Of a stretch of 64,000 bases of DNA, positions 18,307-27,231 are shown one piece after another. How positions within the stretch are numbered: the first letter of the stretch is position 1; every line of letters starts with the position of its first letter. The stretch comes from Pedobacter sp. PF22-3 (GTDB lineage Bacteria; Bacteroidota; Bacteroidia; Sphingobacteriales; Sphingobacteriaceae), in the NCBI RefSeq assembly GCF_026239555.1, contig NZ_JAPIVP010000003.1:186001-250000 (forward strand). The letters run 5' to 3'. The notes beneath the pieces are model-generated. The model had not been told where the DNA came from. It made no database searches and saw only the letters and a list, made by a program, of their open reading frames with translations. The translations under genes were made by a program, and so were the position numbers.

Positions 18307-20601
18307 ATGATCATTTACGCAACCGCAAAGAAATCAATAGCCTTTATTTTATTGAGTTTTGTTTCCGTTCAATTGCTGGCACAGCAAGCCAGGTTACAGC
18401 CATATGCGCCTAACGCTGCTGAAGTGGCTGATGCCTATCAATTATCCATGAAAATGGATACTACTTTACGTAATATTCCAACCAATAATGATATTATTCC
18501 TTTCTGGAAAAAAGAGGGTACCGCATTTTGGTATAAAAAGAATCTCCCTAACAAAACATGGGAATACTACTATGTAGATGCATCAACGGGTAAGCGTCAA
18601 ACTGCATTTGACCATCATAAACTTGCGCAAAATATAGAAAAGGTTACTGGTAAAAAACAGAATCCATTAAAAATTGAGCTTGCAGCGTTATATTTTGCCG
18701 ATCAGGGCAATACTGCAAAATTAAAAGTATCGGATAAGTGGTATCAGTTAAACCTGAACGATTATAGTTTAACCCATACAAACGATAGCAATATTTATCG
18801 GTACAATGCCAAACGACCTTTACAACTACGCAGATCGCGCTGGCAAGGATTTCGCGAATCGAAAAAATCGCCTGATGGCAAAAGTGAAATACTGATCCGC
18901 GGAGGAAACCTGTTTGTAATTGATTTAGCAACAAAGGCAGAAAGCCAGTTAAGCACTGATGGCACTGCCGATAAACCTTATGGAGACTTTGAATGGTCGC
19001 CTGATGGCAAAAATATTGTTGCTTATAAAATCGATCCCAAAGAAATTAAAAACGTTTATTATGTATTAAGTTCTGTTCCTGGTACTACACGTGGCGAATT
19101 AAAAACGAGAGAATATGCACAGCCTGGTGATGATTTTACCGCTTATCAGCCCTATGTTTTTAATGTAGCCAATAAAACGGCCATTAAAGTAGATGCAGAT
19201 CCGATTGATTTCTTTGATGCACCCGAATTACACTGGCGCGGCAATAATAGCAGATATTATACTTATGAGAAAGTGGATAGGGGGCACCAGCGTTTCAGAG
19301 TCATTGAAGTGGATGTTTTAACAGGGAAAACCAAAAACATTATTGATGAGAAAACCAAAACCTTCATTTATGAAAGCCGCATCTACACCAGGTACCTACC
19401 TAAAACAAATGAAATATTGTGGACGAGTGAGCAAGATGGCTGGCAACATCTTTATCTGGTAAATGCCCTAACCGGAAAGCAGCAGTTAATTACAAAAGGA
19501 AATTATGTGGTTAGGGATATTGACAGTGTAGATATTGTAAAACGCCAGGTATGGTTCAGGGCAAATGGTATGCATGCCGGTGAAGATCCTTATTTTATCC
19601 ATTACTACAGGATCGGGTTTGATGGAAAAGGTCTGGTAAACCTCACGCCAGAAAAAGGTAACCACAGCCTCAGCTTTTCTCCTGACCGTAAATATTATAT
19701 CGATACCTACTCTCAGGTAAATGTACCGCCAGTGAGCGAACTAAGGCTTACCGAAAGCACAAAAAAGATAAGTGAAATAGAGCATGGAAAAACAGATGCT
19801 TACCTAGCTACAGGAGTTAAGCTGCCCGAAGTATTTGTAGCTAAAGGAAGAGATGGCAAAACCGATATCTGGGGCATTATTTGCTTTCCTTCAAAAATGG
19901 ATCCGAACAAAACCTACCCCATAATCGAAAATATTTATGCCGGTCCGCATGATAGTTTTGTGCCTAAAAGTTTCTTGCCGGCCAGTGAAATGCAGAGCAT
20001 TGCCGAATTGGGTTTTATAGTTGTACAGATTGATGGAATGGGTACCGCTAACCGCTCCAAAGCTTTTCACGATGTTTGTTGGAAAAATATAGCCGATTCC
20101 GGATTTCCTGACCGGATATTATGGATGAAAGCCATGGCCGTTAAGTATCCAAATGCGGATATTTCGAAAGTAGGGATTTATGGCACTTCGGCTGGTGGAC
20201 AGAGCTCAACAGGGGCATTGTTGTCTCATCCTGAGTTTTATAAAGCGGCAGTTTCGGCCTGCGGTTGTCATGATAACCGCATTGATAAACAATGGTGGAA
20301 CGAACAATGGATGGGCTATCCGGTAGGGCCACATTATGCTGAACAATCTAATATTACCAATGCGGCTAAATTACAGGGCGATCTATTTCTGATTGTGGGC
20401 GAAGCTGATGAAAATGTACCGCCAGAATCGACCTACAGATTGGCTGATGCATTGATTAAAGCCAATAAAAATTTCGATATTTTAAGTATTCCAGGCATGG
20501 GACACAGCGATGGCGGTGTTTATGGGCGCAGACGTAAACGCGATTTCTTTGTGAAACATTTACTAAATGCCGAAGCTCCAAACCCGAATATTTCAAAGTA
20601 G
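18307..20601 (+). CDS. Secreted S9 family peptidase (dipeptidyl peptidase IV-like)
   Basis: A 764-residue protein with a signal peptide (LLSFVSVQLLAQQ), an N-terminal DPP-IV beta-propeller (residues ~90-480) and a C-terminal alpha/beta-hydrolase domain. The catalytic triad is visible: Ser628 in YGTSAGGQS, Asp701 in GEADENVPPE and His733 in GMGHSD. DPP-IV-type enzymes release Xaa-Pro dipeptides, which fits the proline/hydroxyproline theme. It follows the permease by 76 nt. The EE substrate-anchoring motif was not confirmed, so a broader prolyl peptidase is possible. Confidence 0.92.
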   Translation: MIIYATAKKSIAFILLSFVSVQLLAQQARLQPYAPNAAEVADAYQLSMKMDTTLRNIPTNNDIIPFWKKEGTAFWYKKNLPNKTWEYYYVDASTGKRQTAFDHHKLAQNIEKVTGKKQNPLKIELAALYFADQGNTAKLKVSDKWYQLNLNDYSLTHTNDSNIYRYNAKRPLQLRRSRWQGFRESKKSPDGKSEILIRGGNLFVIDLATKAESQLSTDGTADKPYGDFEWSPDGKNIVAYKIDPKEIKNVYYVLSSVPGTTRGELKTREYAQPGDDFTAYQPYVFNVANKTAIKVDADPIDFFDAPELHWRGNNSRYYTYEKVDRGHQRFRVIEVDVLTGKTKNIIDEKTKTFIYESRIYTRYLPKTNEILWTSEQDGWQHLYLVNALTGKQQLITKGNYVVRDIDSVDIVKRQVWFRANGMHAGEDPYFIHYYRIGFDGKGLVNLTPEKGNHSLSFSPDRKYYIDTYSQVNVPPVSELRLTESTKKISEIEHGKTDAYLATGVKLPEVFVAKGRDGKTDIWGIICFPSKMDPNKTYPIIENIYAGPHDSFVPKSFLPASEMQSIAELGFIVVQIDGMGTANRSKAFHDVCWKNIADSGFPDRILWMKAMAVKYPNADISKVGIYGTSAGGQSSTGALLSHPEFYKAAVSACGCHDNRIDKQWWNEQWMGYPVGPHYAEQSNITNAAKLQGDLFLIVGEADENVPPESTYRLADALIKANKNFDILSIPGMGHSDGGVYGRRRKRDFFVKHLLNAEAPNPNISK

Positions 20602-20830
20602 TTCATTGGTCATTGGTTCATTAGTCATTGGTTCATTGGTCATTGGTAATTGGTAATTGGTCATTGATTCATTCGTGATTGGTTCATTGGTCATTGGTTC
20701 ATTTGTAGCTGAAACCTGTTATTGCAAACGGAACTGGTAATTGTAAATTGTAAACTGTCAATTGGAAATTGATCACTGGTTCATTCGTGATTGCAAACTG
20801 GTTACTGTAAACTGATCTCTGCACACTGAA
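20602..20830. repeat. Degenerate TTCATTGGTCATTGG short tandem repeats
   Basis: The gap after the S9 gene is made of imperfect ~15-nt units (TTCATTGGTCATTGG and variants with TAATTGG and TCATTGATTCATTCG) that decay into GTAAACTG-like units. It holds no gene. Such runs probably grow by slippage; function is not evident. Confidence 0.7.
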
Positions 20831-20937
20831 ATAAGCATTTTACTGGAAGAAAAGGATAAGAATGGTAGATTAAAAAAGATATTTTCAGTTTTACCCGAAA
20901 ACTTTATTAATTTTCCATTCTAACAATCAATCCTAAC

Positions 20938-21723
20938 ATGTTGCCGAAAATCAAAATGTCTTGTCTGTTTTTAATTGTACTATTAACTAGTGCATTTGCT
21001 GCTCATACCTCAATAGATTTTTATCAGATCAAAATTTACCACCTGAAAAACGATGCTCAGGAAAAAACAGTAGATGATTATTTGCAAAAAGCATATTTGC
21101 CTGCATTACACCGTAATGGAATAGCCAAAGTTGGTGTGTTTAAACCAATTGTTAGTGATCAGAATGGAGTTAACGAGAAACTGATTTATGTATTTATTCC
21201 TTTAAAATCATTTAACGGAATTTTAGAATTAGATAAAAAGCTATCAAAAGATAAACAATACGCTTTTGATGGTAAAGCCTATTTGGATGCAGTTTATACT
21301 GATGCCCCTTTTGAACGGCTGGAATCTATTGTATTAAAAGCTTTCGAAAATGCACCCCATTTTATGTTGCCCAATCTAAAGTCGCCGATGAAAGAGCGGG
21401 TTTATGAATTAAGAAGTTACGAAGCACCCACGGAGAAATATTTTCAGAACAAAGTTCAAATGTTCAATAAAGGCGACGAGATCGGTTTGTTTAAAAGATT
21501 AAATTTTAATGCCGTATTTTATGGAGAAGTAATTGCCGGAAGCCGTATGCCTAACCTCATGTACTTAACCACTTTCGAAAATAAAACCGATAGAGATGCC
21601 CATTGGAAGGCTTTTTCGGCTGATGAATATTGGAAAAAACTATCGGCTATGCCAGAGTATCAGCACAACGTTTCTAAAAACGATACCAAATTTGTTTACC
21701 CAACAGACTATTCAGATTTTTAA
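20938..21723 (+). CDS. NIPSNAP family protein, exported
   Basis: The protein is 261 residues. A signal peptide (LFLIVLLTSAFAA) precedes two dimeric alpha/beta-barrel-like NIPSNAP halves, about 27-130 (FYQIKIYHL) and 145-255 (VYELRSYEAP). The ELRSYE motif near the start of the second half is typical. The molecular role of bacterial NIPSNAP proteins is unclear. It stands alone between repeat-rich gaps. Confidence 0.85.
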   Translation: MLPKIKMSCLFLIVLLTSAFAAHTSIDFYQIKIYHLKNDAQEKTVDDYLQKAYLPALHRNGIAKVGVFKPIVSDQNGVNEKLIYVFIPLKSFNGILELDKKLSKDKQYAFDGKAYLDAVYTDAPFERLESIVLKAFENAPHFMLPNLKSPMKERVYELRSYEAPTEKYFQNKVQMFNKGDEIGLFKRLNFNAVFYGEVIAGSRMPNLMYLTTFENKTDRDAHWKAFSADEYWKKLSAMPEYQHNVSKNDTKFVYPTDYSDF

Positions 21724-21730
21724 GGAAGGG

Positions 21731-21778
21731 CTTAAAGACCAAAGCCTAAAGACCAAAGCCTAAAGACTAAAGCTGAAA
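21731..21778. repeat. Short tandem repeat TAAAGACCAAAGCC
   Basis: Three to four 13-14-nt units immediately follow the NIPSNAP gene. No coding potential. Confidence 0.6.
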
Positions 21779-21840
21779 GGAAAAAGGTAAAGGAAATTCG
21801 GTGTAAATCAGTACTTCCGTGGCGAAAATAACGCGAACCG

Positions 21841-22790
21841 GAAAGATCCTGAAACAATTTACCATGGACAGAATCGATTAGTGCGGTCGTCATTCTCGCG
21901 CATGCGGGAACCACGAAGTGCTCAGCGAAGCTAATCTTAATACAAGCGCTTTAAGATTATTCATAAGTTTTCGTTTTATTAAGGTGCATTCATGAGCACT
22001 GCGTGGTTCCCAATCAAGTTGGGAATGACGATTCCTTGAGGAATATTGACTAATAAAATTTCTGTCACTCATATTGATTTTTATACTATAAATTATCCCT
22101 CAGGATGACGGTTGCAGGGGCTTAGCTGGACATTTTAATTCTCTTCACTCCGTGCAAATCTGTGTTTCCGTGGCAAAGGTAATGGCAACTCGAAAGATCC
22201 TGAAACAATTTACCATGGACAGAATCGATTAGTGCGGTCGTCATTCTCGCGCATGCGGGAACCACGAAGTGCTCAGCGAAGCTAATCTTAATACAAGCGC
22301 TTTAAGATTATTCATAAGTTTTCGTTTTATTAAGGTGCATTCATGAGCACTGCGTGGTTCCCAATCAAGTTGGGAATGACGATTCCTTGAGGAATATTGA
22401 CTAATAAAATTTCTGTCACTCATATTGATTTTTATACTATAAATTATCCCTCAGGATGACGATTGCATGGGCTTAGCTGGACATTTTAATTCTCTTCACT
22501 CCGTGCAAATCTGTGTTTCCGTGGCAAAAGAGTGTCAATCAGATAGGTTGTAAACAAGTTCAGGATGACGATTGCATGGGCTTAGCTGGACATCTTAATT
22601 CTCTTCACTCCGTGCAAATCTGTGTTTCCGTGGCAAAGGTAATGGCAACTCGAAAGATCCTGAAACAAGTTCAGGATGACGATTGCATGGGCTTAGCTGG
22701 ACATCTTAATTCTCTTCACCCCGTGTAAATCTGTGTTTCCGTGGCAAAAGAGTGTCAATCAGATAGGTTGTAAACAAGTTCAGGATGACG
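21841..22790. repeat. Nested tandem repeat cluster (351-bp and ~110-bp units)
   Basis: A 351-bp unit occurs twice (21841-22191 and 22192-22542), nearly identical. Each contains a 143-bp palindromic element with CGTCATTC/GAATGACG ends (21888-22030; 22239-22381) and inner GGGAACCACG/CGTGGTTCCC arms. Shorter ~110-bp units follow; the shared CAGGATGACG starts at 22101, 22452, 22561, 22672 and 22781, spaced 351, 109, 111 and 109. Two linker types alternate between the short units. Small frames in it are identical copies on the minus strand and are not genes. Confidence 0.85.
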
Positions 22791-22877
22791 ATTTTAGGAA
22801 TTGAACTATACTTTAGCAAATCGTATCTTTACACCCGCAAACTGATTTTTTTGCTATCCTGTCAGTTTGCCTTACTA

Positions 22878-25800
22878 ATGATGAAATTTATCAAAGCATT
22901 TGGTTTTATTGTGCAATGCTTGCTGTTTTCTAACAGCGTTAATGCACAGTTAATGAATCAAACGGCTATTCCAGAACATTATGTGCTTAAAACATACGGT
23001 ATTAACGATGGCCTCCCATCTAAAAATACCACCGTTGCTTTAAAAGATAAAAGAGGTTTTGTATGGATAGGAACAGAAAATGGGCTTTGTAAATTTGACG
23101 GTTATTCTTTCAAAATTTATGTAAATATTGCCGGCGATAGCACCTCTTTAACCAATAACTACATCAATGCATTGGTAGAGGATAACAATGGAATTTTTTG
23201 GGTGGGAACTATGAATGGCCTAAACAGATTTGATCCGGTGACCGAAAAATTTGAACGCTTTTACCATAAAGAAAACGATAAAAATTCGCTCAGTAATAAC
23301 AAAGTCTGGTCTCTACTCATCGATAAAACAAATAAATTATGGGTAGGTACCGACGATGGGTTTAACCTCTATAACAAAAAATCAAAAACATTTACAGTTT
23401 ATCAGCCCGATGCAAAAAATGCATATGCCATTAAGGGAAAATCGGTCAATGCCATTGCAGCGGATGCATCTGGCAATTTGTGGCTGGGCAACTGGAGCAA
23501 TGGATTAAATAAATTTGATCAAAAAACAAAGCGGTTTACCAATTATATGCAAAAGGAAATCGCCAATCAAAAAAATCCAAACGACATCTGGACCCTTTGC
23601 ATTGATAGCGATGGTATGTTATGGATCGGGTGTTATTGGAAAGGAGATCTTTTCCGTTTTGATCCGAAAAAGGAAACATTTACCACTTATGGCAGTGGGA
23701 CAACAGGTAACGCTTCTGTATTTAATGTTTTGAGTTTAGGTACCGGAAAATTACTGGTAGGCGGAAGCGCGGGAATATTCTGGGTAAACACAAAACTCAA
23801 TAAGTGGGAGAAAATAGATAAACTCGAATTTTTTGCCAATGGAAGCTTCTACCGCGATAAAACCGGAATGATCTGGCTCTGCGGTAAAAATGGCCTTAGT
23901 AAGATTGATTTTAACCAGTATAAATTTAATTTTATTTCAATCCCATTCGGACAGGCAGAAATCAAATCAATAATCAGTGATGAGGGTAGTTTTTGGCTGG
24001 GCACCAATAAAGGCCTTTATCAATATCATCCAAACAACCGCTCCATTACCATGCTTTCGCACAGTAATAACTTAAATAGCTTATCCAGTAATGATATTAT
24101 TAACTTGTCTGTTGATTTAAAAGGTGATTTATGGGTAATGAGCGAGAACGGATTTGACTGGTATAACGAAAAGGAGAATAAGTTTGTACATCACCACCAT
24201 CGTTCGGCATTGGGCAGTTTTTTTAACGAAGATGTTTTTAGGGATCTGATCGAAGTAAACGATGGCGAATATTATTTAGCTACGGATGCCGGCTTAAAAA
24301 TTTATAACGATAAAACCAATACTTATACCCATTATTATAACGATCCTAAAAATTTGGGCTCGCTGAGCAATAACCATTTAAACTGCCTTTTAAAAGATGC
24401 GCAGGGAAATATCTGGATAGGAACCTACGGAAGTGGCCTTAGCCGTTTTAACCCCAAAACTAAAAAATTTACGAATTACCGGATCGATAATTCAAAAAAA
24501 GGGGGCATTAGCAATAATATCGTAATCAGCCTTTACCTGGATTCGCATCACAATATTTGGATCTGTACCCGTGATGGATTGAATAAATATGTGGCTAAAA
24601 CAAATACTTTCGAGGTATATTCCAAACAAAATGGTTTTGCCAGCAATGTTTTTACCGATCTGGTAGAAGATAATAGCGGCAAGCTGTGGATAACCACCGA
24701 ACAGGGTATTTCACTTTTCGATCCGGTATCCAAAACGGTTAGAAATTACGATGAAAAGGACGGTGTTTATGCCAATGAGGCCATTTGCAAGAATGCAAAA
24801 GGAGAAATTTATGTGGCAGGCAATAAAGGCATCGTTTATTTCAATCCACAACAGCTTAAATATAATAAAGAAGCGCCTGCAGTTTACTTTTCTGATTTTT
24901 CGATTTTTAATAAACTGATTCTTCCCGGAAAAGATTCTCCTTTAAAATCGCCTATTTATATGACGAAAAGTATCACCCTGCCTTATGATCAGAGTGTACT
25001 TTCCTTCGGTTTTGTGGCGCTGAACTATACGCTTTCTGAAAAAAACCAGTATGCTTATTTTCTCGAAGGTTTTGATAAAAAATGGAATTATAGCGGCAGC
25101 GAACACAAAGTAACCTACACCAACTTAAATCCCGGTAAATATACCTTAAGGATCAGGGCATCAAATAATGATGGTATCTGGAATATGACCGGAAATTCGC
25201 TCCAGATTATCATTACACCACCTTGGTACCGAACCTGGTGGGCTTTTGGTTTGTACGGTCTGGCTTTCTTCGGTATGGTATATGCTTACCTTAAGTATCG
25301 CGAGCGCCAATCTAACTTAAAATTTCAGATTAAACTCGCCCACATAGAAAGTGAGAAAGAAAAGGAGCTGAGCGAGAAAAAACTATCTTTCTTTACCAAC
25401 GTCTCGCATGAGTTCCGCACGCCACTTACCCTGATTATCAATCCGGTTAAAGAACTGTTGTATAAGAATGACAATAATGTTGATACTACCGATTTAAATA
25501 TTGTGTACCGGAATGCCAAGCGGCTTTTGAGTTTGGTAGACCAGCTGTTGTTGTTTAGAAAAGCAGATACTTATGGCGAAAAGTTAAAAGTGGCACCTAT
25601 AAATCTGGTAAATTTGTGCAAAGAGGTATTTCTTTGTTTTATACACCAGGCCCGCTCAAAAAATATAACGCTTGAATTTAGCTGTGCAGATGAAATGATT
25701 GCTTTTTATGCTGATCGGGAAAAAATGGAGATCGTTTTTTTTAACCTGCTTTCCAATGCGATAAAATTTACGCCGGAAGGTGGTCAGGTTAAGATGATCG

Positions 25801-27005
25801 TTGATAATAGCAAGGAAAATGTAATCATTAGTGTGGAAGATTCTGGCTGTGGTATTGTAGAGGTAGCAGGAGAAAAGTTATACGAAAAGTTTTATCAGGA
25901 TCCTGGCAATAAATCAGCTAAAGGTGGTTTTGGCATTGGTTTATACCTTGCTAAAACTTTTATTGAAATGCATGGCGGTACTATAAACTACACCAGCGAA
26001 GAAAATAAGGGTACCACCTTTAATATTGCTTTGTTAAGGGGGATAAGTCATTTCAAAAATGCCGTTATATTGCAGGAAGCCTTAGTTGATACCGAATCTT
26101 CATTGTTTAAAGAATTGATAGAAGATGAGATCAGCGCCAATAAAGTTGTAGAGGCTGCTGAAGGTCTGGTAGTAGATCACCAGCTCACCATCGAATCAAA
26201 AAGCATGCTTATTATCGATGATAATGTAGAGATCAGAGCATACCTTAATCAGGTTTTTAGAATGGATTACCATCTCTATGAGGCTAGTAACGGCGAAAAA
26301 GGCTATGAAATGACGAAAGAGCTGTTACCCGATATTGTAATCTGTGATGTGATGATGGATGGCATAACAGGGATAGAGCTATGCAGTAAAATAAAGGAAG
26401 ATGTTTCCATTTCTCATATTCCGATTATATTACTGACCGCCATTTCTGCACCAGAGGTTAAGCTTAAGGGTATAGAGGGTGGGGCCGACGATTATATCAG
26501 CAAACCTTTTGATAAAGATTTTTTAAAAGCAAGGGTAGCCAGTATATTAAAGAGTAAAAATGCGCTGCAAAAGTATTTTTATAACGAAATTACACTCAAC
26601 TCGAACAACACCAAAATCTCTGCAGAATACAAGGATTTTTTAGATAACTGTATCCGTATTGTAGAAGAACACATTACCGATCCTGATTTTAATATCGATA
26701 CCCTATCGACGGCCCTGGGCATGTCGCGATCTAATTTATACCGTAAAATAAAATCCATTTCAGGTCAGTCTGCCAATGGGTTTATCCGTTTCATCAGGTT
26801 AAGGAAAGCGGCCGAAATTTTTATCAATACAGATAAAACCATTCAGGAAACTTCTTACCTGGTAGGCATTACCGATCCCAAATATTTTAGAGAGCAGTTT
26901 TATAAATTGTTTAATATAAATCCATCACAGTACATTAAAAAATTCAGGAAACCGTTTTCCAATCATATCCAGATAAATTCAACAGGCAAAAAAGGAAAAC
27001 CATAA
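22878..27005 (+). CDS. Hybrid two-component system sensor/regulator of the PUL
   Basis: A one-protein two-component system of about 1375 residues. Order: signal peptide, periplasmic Reg_prop beta-propeller repeats (~35-660, many FVWIGTENGLCKFD-like blades), Y_Y_Y domain, a membrane helix (WWAFGLYGLAFFGMVYAYL), histidine kinase with His844 in VSHEFRTP, ATPase with NLLSNAIKF, receiver with Asp1157 in ICDVMMDG, and C-terminal AraC DNA-binding domain. It should sense an oligosaccharide in the periplasm and activate the SusCD genes that follow. The longest frame starts at 22785, but that ATG lies in the CAGGATGACG repeat; ATGATG at 22878 precedes a proper signal peptide. Confidence 0.95.
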   Translation: MMKFIKAFGFIVQCLLFSNSVNAQLMNQTAIPEHYVLKTYGINDGLPSKNTTVALKDKRGFVWIGTENGLCKFDGYSFKIYVNIAGDSTSLTNNYINALVEDNNGIFWVGTMNGLNRFDPVTEKFERFYHKENDKNSLSNNKVWSLLIDKTNKLWVGTDDGFNLYNKKSKTFTVYQPDAKNAYAIKGKSVNAIAADASGNLWLGNWSNGLNKFDQKTKRFTNYMQKEIANQKNPNDIWTLCIDSDGMLWIGCYWKGDLFRFDPKKETFTTYGSGTTGNASVFNVLSLGTGKLLVGGSAGIFWVNTKLNKWEKIDKLEFFANGSFYRDKTGMIWLCGKNGLSKIDFNQYKFNFISIPFGQAEIKSIISDEGSFWLGTNKGLYQYHPNNRSITMLSHSNNLNSLSSNDIINLSVDLKGDLWVMSENGFDWYNEKENKFVHHHHRSALGSFFNEDVFRDLIEVNDGEYYLATDAGLKIYNDKTNTYTHYYNDPKNLGSLSNNHLNCLLKDAQGNIWIGTYGSGLSRFNPKTKKFTNYRIDNSKKGGISNNIVISLYLDSHHNIWICTRDGLNKYVAKTNTFEVYSKQNGFASNVFTDLVEDNSGKLWITTEQGISLFDPVSKTVRNYDEKDGVYANEAICKNAKGEIYVAGNKGIVYFNPQQLKYNKEAPAVYFSDFSIFNKLILPGKDSPLKSPIYMTKSITLPYDQSVLSFGFVALNYTLSEKNQYAYFLEGFDKKWNYSGSEHKVTYTNLNPGKYTLRIRASNNDGIWNMTGNSLQIIITPPWYRTWWAFGLYGLAFFGMVYAYLKYRERQSNLKFQIKLAHIESEKEKELSEKKLSFFTNVSHEFRTPLTLIINPVKELLYKNDNNVDTTDLNIVYRNAKRLLSLVDQLLLFRKADTYGEKLKVAPINLVNLCKEVFLCFIHQARSKNITLEFSCADEMIAFYADREKMEIVFFNLLSNAIKFTPEGGQVKMIVDNSKENVIISVEDSGCGIVEVAGEKLYEKFYQDPGNKSAKGGFGIGLYLAKTFIEMHGGTINYTSEENKGTTFNIALLRGISHFKNAVILQEALVDTESSLFKELIEDEISANKVVEAAEGLVVDHQLTIESKSMLIIDDNVEIRAYLNQVFRMDYHLYEASNGEKGYEMTKELLPDIVICDVMMDGITGIELCSKIKEDVSISHIPIILLTAISAPEVKLKGIEGGADDYISKPFDKDFLKARVASILKSKNALQKYFYNEITLNSNNTKISAEYKDFLDNCIRIVEEHITDPDFNIDTLSTALGMSRSNLYRKIKSISGQSANGFIRFIRLRKAAEIFINTDKTIQETSYLVGITDPKYFREQFYKLFNINPSQYIKKFRKPFSNHIQINSTGKKGKP

Positions 27006-27068
27006 CCCTGCTTATTTGTCTGTTTTCCGAAATATGCGCTAAAACCTCATTTAGGCCATAATCCGGTC

Positions 27069-27131
27069 TGTTTACCCCTTAAATTTGGATTGTTTGTACC
27101 CTTTTAAAATGGTTTGTTAGTACTACTTTAG
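27069..27131 (+). promoter_or_regulatory. Candidate sensor-regulator operator ahead of susC
   Basis: Three imperfect direct repeats are spaced 21-22 nt apart: TGTTTACCCCTT (27069), TGTTTGTACCCTT (27091) and GTTTGTTAGTACTACTTT (27112-27129). Two-helical-turn spacing upstream of susC suits binding by the AraC domain of the preceding hybrid sensor. TACTTTAG at 27124 may serve as a -7 element. This is pattern recognition only. Confidence 0.4.
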
Positions 27132-27231
27132 CCCCCTAATAAGCGGTTCTATAACTATAAAATCTAATAACAAATCTGTTATCTAAATTATAGATCTGAT
27201 CTGCTAACCAAATATTAATGTGCAAACCAAA

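Noticed and set aside
21890..22423. Two identical 60-residue minus-strand frames and a 71-residue plus frame at 22513
   Set aside because: They are copies of the tandem repeat and its palindrome, not conserved proteins.
22785..22877. Upstream start for the hybrid sensor
   Set aside because: The ATG lies in the repeat unit CAGGATGACG, and a normal signal peptide begins at 22878.
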